Assembly (NCBI GenBank): GCA_041671005.1
Contig: JBAZCJ010000062.1
Span: forward strand, 1-7,890
Direction: 5' to 3'
Length of the DNA: 7,890 nt
Source: JACRPI01 sp041671005
GTDB lineage: Archaea; Nanobdellota; Nanobdellia; Woesearchaeales; DSVV01
Below, in pieces: positions 1 through 5,895 of the stretch. A program made the position numbers and the translations under genes. The notes below the pieces were generated by a model. The model ran no database searches. It was not told where the DNA came from and saw only the letters and a program-made list of their open reading frames with translations. Position 1 is the stretch's first letter. Each line of letters opens with the position of its first letter.

Positions 1-3000
1 ACATTTAACATCATATGAATAAATCCCATTATCTGATAAAGTTACATCATACGTAAAATAATAATAATCACTTTCTGTAGTGCGATCAAAACTATAATCC
101 ATATCTTCAAAAGAATTTTCTTCTGTTCCTTGACTGAACCCACATTCTCCTTCTTCAAGTGTTTTGACACTAAGTGTTATGCTGCTGTCATCAACATATC
201 CTGCAGGGATAGAATCAAAGATAGCACCATCAACATCCACACGAGCAGTAACGAATGCAGTTCCTTCATTACCAAGTACATCAGTGCAATTTACAGAGTA
301 AAGGTAATATCCATCAGTTAATCCACTATATTTTGTAACAAATCTATCGTTAAACGTGTTTTGTATGTTTGATATGCTGTCTTCAAATGTATCAGTACAA
401 TATGCTTCTTCATCAAGAATAACTTCAAAAACTAATGCAGAATCATCGTAAGGAGATGTTGCATCAGGTGTAACATAATAATTAATTGTGATTTCAGGTG
501 CTTGTTTATCAATGTTAAAAGCATATTCTTTAACGACCTCTAAGTTTTGTGCATAATCTTCTGAGTAATAATAAAGGGTGTATGTACCACTGCCGTCCCC
601 TACTTCAATTGTGCCAAGGCCCATACTATTTAATGTAACTAATTCTCCCTCTTCATTAGGGTCGCAGAATGTACCATCAGTTGTGATACAATAATATGTT
701 GACTTAACACCATCCCCTTGTGTGCCATCATTATTAAGATCTTGCGCAATAAGTGTAATATTAATTGATCGCATTTCTTCAGGAGTAATTATAGTGGTTG
801 TTGGTGGAGTCATATCTTCTTGTCCATCATCCTGTGCGCCATCACCGTTTGCATCTTTGTAACATTCTGCACCGTTCCAATAACAAAGTCCAAGATCTAA
901 TGTATCTTCGCTTACTGTAACTGTATTAGTTTCAGTATCAATTATTACATTATGATCTCCACTGCAGCTTAAAGAATTGTCATATGCAGTGCAAGTAAAA
1001 TCATCAATATCAGTGCACATGTTATCTATACTGCTTATGGCGCATGTTGCTTCTTCAACAGCAAATGCTTCGCATCTATCTTGTGTACATGCATCAAATA
1101 CTCCATTATGTACTGCACTGTTGCATGCATCACACCTACTATAATCAGAATTTTTTTCTTTGCAGATCCCATCTGAAATTCCATTCCCGCTATTAAATTC
1201 AATCCATTCACAGTCTCGCTGTAAGCATTTATTATTATAGCCATTAGTATTAGATTGGTCTATACATGCGCTTTCACTTGCATAATCGTAACAGTTGCTT
1301 ACATATGCACATTCTTGATATGTATCAGTTGTTGTTAAAGTGTAATCATAATAACAGAGGGGTAATGACGAACATAATTCTCCTGTTTCAGGGAATAAAG
1401 AGTATAATGTAGCAAATAATCCTAATGGATCTCCGCAGGTTGCACAATCACTTTGATATTCGCAGCTTGTTGTTCCAGTAGAATCTGGTCCTGTGCAAAT
1501 ATAATCAGAACCATAATCATAATTACAGCTTAAAATAAGATTAATTTTATTTGATTCATCGCAGCCAACTCTGTTTGTTAATGTTTGGTCCATTCCCCAG
1601 AAAGAATCAAGGCAGAATTCGCTTGTGTCCATTTGTTGACACCATGCATCTCCACTGTCTTCGATACATACAGGTTCTGAATATTTTGATGTTAAATCAG
1701 GATATTCTGCTTGAACAACATAACAGTATCGTTCATTTGCACCAACTGTTGTATCTGTATATTCCCATGAATCTTCAATGTTTATTCCTTTAACTTCAAA
1801 TGTACTGTAAATTTCTGACTCAGTCATGTCAGAAATATCTGTTGGGCAATCACTGCCCGTACATCGTAAGACATTAAATGTAACAGGACAGGATAATGTC
1901 CATGCTATTGTTAATTGTGCACTTCCTAACGTAAATATTATGTCATCAATAACTGGATTAATTGGTGTTGTTGTGCATTGACAGCTTCCGCATGTTTCAT
2001 AGATTTCATCACCGTCACAATCATTAACATCCTCACTGCTGCAACAAACATATGCACTGCCATAATAATATCCTTTAAATGCAGAACTGCCATCTTCTGC
2101 AGTTCCATAACATGCAGTTGAATCACTTGAAGTTCCGCATTGTGTTTCATAACAGTCTAAATCATCACAGTCAACTAATGCATCAAAATCATTATCTGTT
2201 TCATCATCGCATACTTCAGGAACTACCCCGCATGTTGAGGTGACAATATTACAATCTACTCCCCAGGTTCCATCACTTTCACAGGTTTGATATTTTCTAC
2301 AACTACTTGATGAGTCATAACCGCAATATTTTGTATCTCCTGGAGTGCATGTTTCAGTACAGCTTGTAGATTGGCATACGCCACTACAACAATAATTACT
2401 TGCTTCACAAATAACACCATTTACTCCAACAACTCCGTCTGCTTCATAATCATCACTTGCAAAACAATTGCATGTGCTTGATGCATATGTTTCAGCAGAA
2501 CAAACAGGTAAATCACATAATTCTTCAGAGGAGGTTTCATTGCTTTCACAGCATCCTGTATCTGCAGTGTCAATGAGTCCATCTCCATCATTATCAACGC
2601 CATCAGCGCAGGCACTTGTTGTGCTTGCTTCACTACCATCAGTTGTACTTATACAATCTGCATCATTTGGAAAATCAGTATCTCCATCACCATCATTATC
2701 TATTCCATCATCGCATTCGAGATCAGCAGATGTATATTCTGCAGCAAGTAGGGAGCAATCTGATGAAGATGTTATGCTATTATCAAAAGTAATTCCGCCA
2801 ACAGTATTTTCACAATATCCTTGAGAACTAATGACAGATGTCATGGCAGTTCCTGTACCCGAATAATAAACACAGCACCCTTCTGTACATGAAGAAACAG
2901 CACTGCATGAGTTTGTGTCCCATTCTCCAGTATTGTAAAGACATGTGTCTTCTAAAGAACTGGAACATGTAGTTTCAGTATTTATATAACAGCATCCATC

Positions 3001-3258
3001 ATCAGAACATTTTCCTCCGACAGTATCATCAGTGGATGAGTAATAATTAGTTTGACAGTCAGTTTGACTTGCAGGAGCATAATCTTCTCCATAGTAACTT
3101 ACATCTGAACTTATAGGGCAGCAATCATCTATATCTACATCGCCAGTACAATAAAAACTTTCTTCAGCAGGGTTTGCACATGCACTTGCATAAACAAATG
3201 ATGTAAAAAGAACTAATAACACTATGTACACAATAAATAATCCTCTTTTTTTTCCCAC
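1..3258 (-). CDS. Large cysteine-rich secreted/cell-surface protein with MopE-like motifs, FN3-like and Ig-like domains (partial, 3' end beyond window)
   Basis: Reading the minus strand from GTG at 3258 gives 1086 codons without a stop, reaching base 1 exactly, so the C-terminus is missing. The GTG has AGGGG (3266-3270) 7 nt upstream. Residues 1-26 form a signal peptide: GKKR, a hydrophobic stretch LFIVYIVLLVLFTSFV, then an ASA/C cleavage site. About 84 Cys are present, 78 of them before residue 800, often as CC pairs, which suggests many disulfides outside the membrane. Three acidic motifs of the DGxDNDxDG type lie at 182-202, 217-237 and 350-369. A fibronectin-III-like domain spans about 433-533, a second Cys-rich block about 540-770, EF-hand-like loops 802-815 and 840-852, and beta-rich Ig/OmpL47-like domains from about 818 to the end (SxYYxxxDG then YTLYYYSEDYAQN). 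The protein is strongly acidic. The role is probably structural or adhesive at the cell surface (inference). No catalytic domain is seen. The start and frame are secure; the function is not. Confidence 0.5.
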   Translation of the reverse strand, partial: MGKKRGLFIVYIVLLVLFTSFVYASACANPAEESFYCTGDVDIDDCCPISSDVSYYGEDYAPASQTDCQTNYYSSTDDTVGGKCSDDGCCYINTETTCSSSLEDTCLYNTGEWDTNSCSAVSSCTEGCCVYYSGTGTAMTSVISSQGYCENTVGGITFDNSITSSSDCSLLAAEYTSADLECDDGIDNDGDGDTDFPNDADCISTTDGSEASTTSACADGVDNDGDGLIDTADTGCCESNETSSEELCDLPVCSAETYASSTCNCFASDDYEADGVVGVNGVICEASNYCCSGVCQSTSCTETCTPGDTKYCGYDSSSSCRKYQTCESDGTWGVDCNIVTSTCGVVPEVCDDETDNDFDALVDCDDLDCYETQCGTSSDSTACYGTAEDGSSAFKGYYYGSAYVCCSSEDVNDCDGDEIYETCGSCQCTTTPINPVIDDIIFTLGSAQLTIAWTLSCPVTFNVLRCTGSDCPTDISDMTESEIYSTFEVKGINIEDSWEYTDTTVGANERYCYVVQAEYPDLTSKYSEPVCIEDSGDAWCQQMDTSEFCLDSFWGMDQTLTNRVGCDESNKINLILSCNYDYGSDYICTGPDSTGTTSCEYQSDCATCGDPLGLFATLYSLFPETGELCSSLPLCYYDYTLTTTDTYQECAYVSNCYDYASESACIDQSNTNGYNNKCLQRDCEWIEFNSGNGISDGICKEKNSDYSRCDACNSAVHNGVFDACTQDRCEAFAVEEATCAISSIDNMCTDIDDFTCTAYDNSLSCSGDHNVIIDTETNTVTVSEDTLDLGLCYWNGAECYKDANGDGAQDDGQEDMTPPTTTIITPEEMRSINITLIAQDLNNDGTQGDGVKSTYYCITTDGTFCDPNEEGELVTLNSMGLGTIEVGDGSGTYTLYYYSEDYAQNLEVVKEYAFNIDKQAPEITINYYVTPDATSPYDDSALVFEVILDEEAYCTDTFEDSISNIQNTFNDRFVTKYSGLTDGYYLYSVNCTDVLGNEGTAFVTARVDVDGAIFDSIPAGYVDDSSITLSVKTLEEGECGFSQGTEENSFEDMDYSFDRTTESDYYYFTYDVTLSDNGIYSYDVKC
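703..855 (-). other. Two EF-hand/dockerin-like acidic loops in the secreted protein
   Basis: Residues 802-815 read DANGDGAQDDGQED and residues 840-852 begin DLNNDGTQGDG. Both resemble the DxNxDGxxD calcium loops of dockerin and thrombospondin-type repeats. They flank the junction between the Cys-rich half and the Ig-like half, so they may rigidify the stalk when calcium is bound (inference). Confidence 0.5.
2152..2715 (-). repeat. Three degenerate DGxDNDxDG (MopE-like) metal-binding motifs within the secreted protein
   Basis: The motifs lie at 2653-2715 (CDDGIDNDGDGDTDF... ending in C), 2548-2610 (CADGVDNDGDGLIDTADTGC plus C) and 2152-2211 (CDDETDNDFDALVDCDDLDC). Each begins and ends with Cys around an acidic, Asn/Gly-rich core. 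This pattern matches the putative metal-binding motif known from MopE-type and other microbial surface proteins. The third copy is degenerate: Gly is replaced in DDET and the core Gly is lost in DFDA. Calcium or copper binding is inferred from the family, not shown here. Confidence 0.5.
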
Positions 3259-3305
3259 AAGTATTCCCCTTTTTTTTATTATGTATTCTTTTTTTGTATC
3301 GAGAG

Positions 3306-3340
3306 TATATATATGTTTCGGAATGAACACTTATAAATAA
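3306..3340 (-). promoter_or_regulatory. Candidate TATA boxes for the cysteine-rich protein gene
   Basis: On the minus strand two TATA-like elements precede the GTG at 3258: CATATATATAC around 3306-3315 and TTATTTATAA around 3331-3340. The nearer one predicts a transcription start near 3286 and a leader of about 28 nt. That fits the presence of an AGGGG ribosome-binding site, unlike the leaderless genes elsewhere in this window. Which box is used cannot be decided from the sequence. Confidence 0.5.
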
Positions 3341-3385
3341 ATAATCAATATTATTTAAAATAACCATTGTCCAATAGTGCAAAAA

Positions 3386-3394
3386 CTTTTAATA
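3386..3394 (+). promoter_or_regulatory. Candidate TATA box for the Q/P-rich gene cluster
   Basis: CTTTTAATA lies about 33 nt before the GTG at 3422. Using the usual archaeal spacing of about 26 nt, transcription would begin near 3415-3418, giving a nearly leaderless mRNA for the GTG start. Confidence 0.5.
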
Positions 3395-3421
3395 GTGCAG
3401 TACGCTTAATTTCTTGAAGGG

Positions 3422-4330
3422 GTGTTCAATATCGGTTTGTTTGATTCATTTAAAAAAAAGAAACAGCCATTGCCTGAGTTAGAAACACCGCCTGTACCAG
3501 AAGGTACGCCAGAAGCAGTGCAAAATAGAGCAATGTCTTCTCCTCAAGAAATACCGTCATTTTCTATGGAAGCTCCTCAAGAATTTCAGCAGGAAGGACC
3601 TTTAAACACATTGCAAGATGTTCCTATGCCTCCAGAAGATATGCGTGTTTCTCCACCTCAGCAAATGCCTATTCAACAAATGCAGCAAACAGAGCAAAGA
3701 CCTTTTGAAATGCAAGAACCAATGCAGCAGCAAATCCCACAACAAATGCAGCAACAAATACCGCAGCAAATGTCACAGTTTCAACCAGCTCAACAATTTC
3801 AAATGCCGTTACAAAGACAGCAACAAGATTTTCCAAAACCTGAAGAGGTTTTTAATCAACAGTTATCTCCAATGCAACCATTTCCTTCTTCGCAATATTC
3901 GCAACCGTCTCTACCTCCTCAACCATTGTTCCAACAAGAACCTCGGTTTACATTTTATGCACAACCGAGAGAAGAACATCATGAAGAACATAATGAGGAA
4001 CAAAATGAGTTCCATCAAGAAGAACCTCGTGAGTTGCAAGAAGTTCCATTTGATGTAACACAAGAATTATTATCCTTACCAAAAATAGTGCAAAAAAAAG
4101 AATTTCATTCGGTACATATTCCAAAAAGATTTTTGACTGTTGCAATGCTTCTTGATATAGGTACACAATTAATTAATATTCAAGAGGATCTTACATTAGG
4201 AAAAGATACAGTATTTCGATTAGGAGATTTGAATGAGCAGGAAATAGAAATGATGGCGCGTTGGAATGCGTTGCATCAGTCCATGGAATTACGAATGGCA
4301 GAAATTGACAAAATTTTGTTTAAGGCATGA
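3422..4330 (+). CDS. Gln/Pro/Met-rich low-complexity protein with conserved-looking helical C-terminus, unknown function
   Basis: The ORF encodes 302 aa if translation begins at GTG 3422. The N-terminus has a short hydrophobic/basic patch (IGLFDSFKKKK, 4-14). Residues about 15-205 are low complexity, rich in Gln, Pro, Met and Glu, and probably disordered, with two exact MQQQIPQQ units. Residues about 207-302 look folded and mostly helical (FDVTQELLSLPKIV, then IPKRFLTVAMLLDIGTQL and a terminal helix ending in KILFKA). There is no signal peptide or membrane segment, so a cytoplasmic location is expected. It is the first gene of a three-gene cluster; the next two genes encode small coiled-coil proteins, which suggests a shared complex (inference). 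The start is uncertain: the GTG at 3422 overlaps the only Shine-Dalgarno-like GGGGTG (3419-3424), and TTG 3437 is an in-frame alternative. The family is not recognised; the Gln-rich middle makes similarity-based naming unsafe. Confidence 0.5.
   Translation: MFNIGLFDSFKKKKQPLPELETPPVPEGTPEAVQNRAMSSPQEIPSFSMEAPQEFQQEGPLNTLQDVPMPPEDMRVSPPQQMPIQQMQQTEQRPFEMQEPMQQQIPQQMQQQIPQQMSQFQPAQQFQMPLQRQQQDFPKPEEVFNQQLSPMQPFPSSQYSQPSLPPQPLFQQEPRFTFYAQPREEHHEEHNEEQNEFHQEEPRELQEVPFDVTQELLSLPKIVQKKEFHSVHIPKRFLTVAMLLDIGTQLINIQEDLTLGKDTVFRLGDLNEQEIEMMARWNALHQSMELRMAEIDKILFKA
3722..3769 (+). repeat. Tandem 24-bp coding repeat (MQQQIPQQ twice)
   Basis: Two adjacent 24-bp units, 3722-3745 and 3746-3769, encode the identical octapeptide MQQQIPQQ with synonymous differences (for example ATCCCACAA versus ATACCGCAG). 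Synonymous divergence with an unchanged peptide suggests the duplication is not very recent. It sits in the disordered Gln-rich part of the protein. Confidence 0.5.
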
Positions 4331-4337
4331 GGAGGAG
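4331..4337 (+). promoter_or_regulatory. Strong ribosome-binding site deciding the 4341 start
   Basis: GGAGGAG follows directly after the TGA of the upstream gene (4328-4330) and lies 3 nt before ATG 4341 (5 nt counted from the GGAGG core). It is the best Shine-Dalgarno sequence in the window. It rules out the longer in-frame start at 4266, which lies inside the upstream gene. Confidence 0.5.
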
Positions 4338-4340
4338 ACT

Positions 4341-4568
4341 ATGGCGCAAAAACCAGTATATGTAAAACTTGAAGAGTATAATAATATCCTGACACTTGTC
4401 GATACATTAAAAGAGCAGGTTACTGCAGCAAAGCAAACGTTGGGAGAAATTAGAAAATTAAAACAAGAAGAAGATGTTGAATTAGAAATATGGCAAACAG
4501 TTGTAACTGAACTTGAAAATAGAATTGCGTTTATTGATAATACGATTACAGAACCTGAAGAATTGTAA
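4341..4568 (+). CDS. Small coiled-coil protein, unknown function
   Basis: This 75-aa protein starts MAQKPVYVKLEEYNNIL and ends EPEEL. Residues about 8-66 are helical with heptad-like hydrophobic spacing (ILTLVDTLKEQVTAAKQTLGEI, then WQTVVTELENRIAFID), consistent with a helical hairpin or coiled coil broken near the acidic KQEEDVE stretch at about 41-47. There are no cysteines, signal peptide or membrane segments. The start is fixed by the GGAGGAG site. It lies 10 nt after the Q/P-rich gene and 1 nt before the next gene, so the three are almost certainly co-transcribed. Its architecture, but not its sequence, resembles prefoldin-like or scaffold helices. I do not recognise the family. Confidence 0.5.
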   Translation: MAQKPVYVKLEEYNNILTLVDTLKEQVTAAKQTLGEIRKLKQEEDVELEIWQTVVTELENRIAFIDNTITEPEEL

Positions 4569-4569
4569 A

Positions 4570-4911
4570 ATGGCAAAAAAACAACAGCAGAGAGATGATT
4601 TTTTTATTAGTATTACAGATCCCTCTCTTGTGAGAAGAAATATTTTAGAATCTTCACAACAGATTGTTGAAGGCATGAAAAGTTATGAAAAATATAAAAA
4701 GATTAAACTTGAAAAACTCAAAAAAATTGATGAGTTAAAACAACTTCTTGTAGTTATTAAAGAAAATACATTCAAACTGCGGGCATATTTACCAACAGTT
4801 AAAGAAACAGTTCAAGAAAAAGAACAGCGAACACCAAATATTACATTACTTGAATTAGAGCAGTTGAATTCTGAAATTAGGAAGTTAGAAACTGATTTGA
4901 ATATAAAGTAG
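4570..4911 (+). CDS. Small basic coiled-coil protein, unknown function
   Basis: This 113-aa protein begins MAKKQQQRDDFFISITDPSL. A long Lys/Glu/Leu-rich helix runs from about 25 to 70 (QQIVEGMKSYEKYKKIKLEKLKKIDELKQLLVVIKEN...) and a second from about 90 to 111 (LLELEQLNSEIRKLETDL). The linker LRAYLPTVKETVQEKEQRTPN lies between them. ATG 4570 is chosen because it starts 1 nt after the previous stop codon (4566-4568), a spacing typical of translational coupling; an in-frame ATG at 4513 would overlap the upstream gene by 56 nt. No strong Shine-Dalgarno sequence precedes it, which supports coupling. It is the last gene of the cluster, ending 35 nt before the tRNA. The function is unknown; a helical partner of the two upstream products is the simplest reading. 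Confidence 0.5.
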   Translation: MAKKQQQRDDFFISITDPSLVRRNILESSQQIVEGMKSYEKYKKIKLEKLKKIDELKQLLVVIKENTFKLRAYLPTVKETVQEKEQRTPNITLLELEQLNSEIRKLETDLNIK

Positions 4912-4913
4912 AA

Positions 4914-4922
4914 TTTATAAAT
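4914..4922 (+). promoter_or_regulatory. TATA box of the tRNA-Leu gene
   Basis: TTTATAAAT is centred about 29 nt before the first base of the tRNA (4947) and directly follows the stop codon of the coiled-coil gene. This is normal spacing for an archaeal tRNA promoter. Confidence 0.5.
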
Positions 4923-4977
4923 TAGTAATTTATTCTTATTCTCAATGCGGACGTGCCGGAGTGGTCAAACGGGGCAG

Positions 4978-5002
4978 ATTTTTCAGAAATGAAAAAGCCC
5001 AT
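4978..5002 (+). other. tRNA intron 1, 25 nt, noncanonical position 30/31
   Basis: The bulge-helix-bulge is almost ideal: GGGC (4972-4975) pairs with GCCC (4997-5000) as the 4-bp central helix. The 3-nt bulges are AGA (4976-4978) and ATA (5001-5003). The inner helix is TTTTTCA (4979-4985) with TGAAAAA (4990-4996) closed by a GAAA tetraloop. Cutting after the second base of each bulge joins G30 to A31. The outer helix is weak, as in the relaxed motifs of noncanonical introns. Confidence 0.5.
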
Positions 5003-5009
5003 ACTCAAG

Positions 5010-5026
5010 ACCATTAAGGTAGGGAG
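5010..5026 (+). other. tRNA intron 2, 17 nt, canonical position 37/38
   Basis: The intron starts after G37 (5009) and ends before A38 (5027). A plausible bulge-helix-bulge has outer helix GCAGA/TCTGT, central helix CTCA paired with T-GGG across one bulged A, bulges AGA on both sides, and a short CC/GG inner helix with an ATTAA loop. This is less perfect than intron 1. It probably folds only after intron 1 is removed, because part of the outer helix is split by intron 1. Confidence 0.5.
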
Positions 5027-5072
5027 ATCTGTTGGCTTAGTGCCTACGCAGGTTCGAGTCCTGTCGTCCGCA

Positions 5073-5079
5073 TTTTTTT
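5073..5079 (+). terminator. T-run terminator after tRNA-Leu
   Basis: Seven consecutive T follow the discriminator base directly, then further T-rich sequence. Oligo-T runs are the usual archaeal transcription termination signal. Confidence 0.5.
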
Positions 5080-5088
5080 ATTTATTTG

Positions 5089-5102
5089 GTTTAAATTTAA
5101 AC
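5089..5102. repeat. Perfect 14-bp palindrome
   Basis: GTTTAAATTTAAAC is identical to its reverse complement. It lies 16 nt past the tRNA end. As RNA it could only form a weak AU hairpin with no proper loop; as DNA it could be a dimeric protein site. No function can be assigned. The AT-rich context lowers its significance. Confidence 0.5.
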
Positions 5103-5128
5103 TCATTTTTTGATTAATATTCTTTAAC

Positions 5129-5211
5129 TTATTATTCCCTGCATAATTTTTTTCCTTTTGCTAAGCTTCGTAATCGCTTAGCTGTTTAACACGAAATGCA
5201 GGTATTAATAA
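5129..5211. other. Nested inverted repeat between convergent genes (possible structured 3' UTR, terminator or small RNA)
   Basis: The outer arms are TTATTA (5129-5134) plus CCTGCAT (5138-5144), pairing with ATGCAGG (5196-5202) plus TAATAA (5206-5211) across a 3x3 internal loop. Inside sits a second perfect 7-bp stem GCTAAGC (5160-5166) / GCTTAGC (5176-5182) with a 9-nt loop. The two stems are separated by large unpaired flanks (15 and 13 nt). The structure lies 40 nt beyond the stop codon of the kinase-like gene on the minus strand and 57 nt beyond the tRNA. No C/D boxes are seen, and no ACA lies at H/ACA spacing. Otherwise the interval 5073-5250 holds no gene I can support. Confidence 0.5.
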
Positions 5212-5250
5212 TTAAAATAGAATACAGAGAAATAAATTAACCAAAATAAT

Positions 5251-5853
5251 TTACAATATTTTCTTTATCACGTCTTCAACAATATCTTCTGTTTTCATAA
5301 CATCTGTATCATAAACAGTATCTGCATTTTGTACACAATCAGTTGCATGCAAGTATTCATTTGTTTCGCGAATCATTTGTTCAATATTTTCTTGTGAATC
5401 AATATCTTTCATATTATTCATTCTTCGTTCAACTTGAGTAGAAAGGTTGCATCGAAATCCAATAACTAAAAATCTTTTTTCTTTTAAAAATAATAAACTT
5501 TGAACTCCTGCAAGACCATCAAGGATTGTTAATTTTTCATTACAAAAAGAATATCCTGCTTCACCCATTATTTGCGGTCCATATTTTTCCATAAGTTTCC
5601 TTCCAAAAATACTGCATTCTGTTCGTGTATGATGCAAAACCTGTATATTTTTATTTTCTTTGATAATTTTCAGATATTCTTTTTTGGAAAGTTCAAGCAA
5701 TTGGGGATGTGTTGTTTGAAGTAATGTCATAGGAATACGAACTGCAGGAAAAGACATGTACTGATATCTATACGTTGGTACTTTTTCAATAAATAGTTTT
5801 GCAAATGTTGTTTTGCCTGATCCAGGTCCACCACATAATACTATGTTTTGCAT
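5251..5853 (-). CDS. P-loop nucleotide kinase-like ATPase (dephospho-CoA kinase/adenylate kinase fold)
   Basis: The 200-aa protein begins MQNIVLCGGPGSGKTTF, with Walker A GGPGSGKT at 8-15 right after the first beta strand, the normal place for NMP-kinase-fold enzymes. Further landmarks are RTECSIFGRKLMEKYGPQIM (77-96), the strand LTILDGLAG (108-116) ending in Asp-Gly, a third strand FLVIGFRC (128-135) followed by an Arg-rich segment (VERRMNN, 141-147) like the LID region, and a C-terminal ADTVYDTD. This pattern recalls archaeal dephospho-CoA-kinase-like ATPases; the substrate is unknown. Start 5853 is preferred because the longer start at 5940 adds 29 residues ahead of the P-loop strand and overlaps the divergent RNase J start by 15 nt. 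No Shine-Dalgarno sequence is seen. The gene is convergent with the tRNA. Confidence 0.5.
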   Translation of the reverse strand: MQNIVLCGGPGSGKTTFAKLFIEKVPTYRYQYMSFPAVRIPMTLLQTTHPQLLELSKKEYLKIIKENKNIQVLHHTRTECSIFGRKLMEKYGPQIMGEAGYSFCNEKLTILDGLAGVQSLLFLKEKRFLVIGFRCNLSTQVERRMNNMKDIDSQENIEQMIRETNEYLHATDCVQNADTVYDTDVMKTEDIVEDVIKKIL

Positions 5854-5895
5854 AAAAGAAAGTAATTGAGTGCCTAATTTAATTCTTCCTAAAAT

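Larger units (their letters stand above)
4947..5072 (+). tRNA. tRNA-Leu(CAA) with two predicted introns
   Basis: The acceptor stem is GCGGACG (4947-4953) with CGTCCGC (5065-5071), followed by discriminator A (5072); CCA is not encoded. The D arm is CCG/CGG with the GGTCAAA loop typical of Leu. The T arm is GCAGG-TTCGAGT-CCTGT (5048-5064). The variable arm is long (5033-5047, GGC/GCC stem), so this is a class II tRNA. The anticodon arm is interrupted. Removing 4978-5002 and 5010-5026 yields GCAGA-CTCAAGA-TCTGT, a textbook archaeal Leu anticodon arm with anticodon CAA decoding UUG. The mature length would be 84 nt. The middle exon ACTCAAG is only 7 nt. Both introns are bounded by 3-nt bulges cut after the second base, as archaeal splicing endonuclease requires. 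The alternative of one large intron would give a Ser anticodon, but A73 and the variable arm argue for Leu. Confidence 0.5.

Noticed and set aside
22..27. Lipoprotein lipobox at the Cys 27 of the secreted protein
   Set aside because: The sequence before Cys is ASA rather than the L-[AS]-[GA] pattern, so ordinary signal peptidase cleavage at ASA/C is more likely. The coordinates given here are residue numbers.
130..321. Short plus-strand ORF of 63 codons
   Set aside because: It lies antisense to the continuous secreted-protein frame, has no ribosome-binding site and no recognisable composition. The same applies to 1551-1793 and 2468-2824; the last is the antisense of the DGxDNDGDG motifs, giving Ser/Pro repeats.
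2152..2715. CRISPR-like array from repeated CCATCATC-type stretches
   Set aside because: The similarity comes from coding repeats of Asp/Gly/Asn motifs with irregular spacing and no uniform direct repeat or spacer length.
3164..3382. Minus-strand ORF of 72 codons over the signal-peptide region
   Set aside because: It is out of frame with the secreted protein, spans the divergent promoter, and its peptide is low-quality AT-driven sequence. The frame from 3258 carries a clear signal peptide and SD.
3618..4058. Plus-strand 146-codon ORF rich in Cys, Lys and Asn
   Set aside because: It is the +1 shadow of the Gln-rich reading frame (CAA/CAG repeats read as AAC/AAA/TGC codons), with no ribosome-binding site of its own.
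4978..5026. Single intron of about 45-46 nt in the tRNA, giving Ser anticodon TGA or GGA
   Set aside because: Joining the outer loop halves yields TTTGAGA or TTGGAGA, but no bulge-helix-bulge fits those junctions, the discriminator is A, and the short variable arm and GGTCAAA D loop are Leu-like. The two-intron model explains all of it.
5129..5211. Box C/D or H/ACA guide RNA
   Set aside because: No RTGATGA and CTGA box pair was seen, and no ACA lies about 14-16 nt from an internal pocket. The structure alone does not support a guide RNA call.
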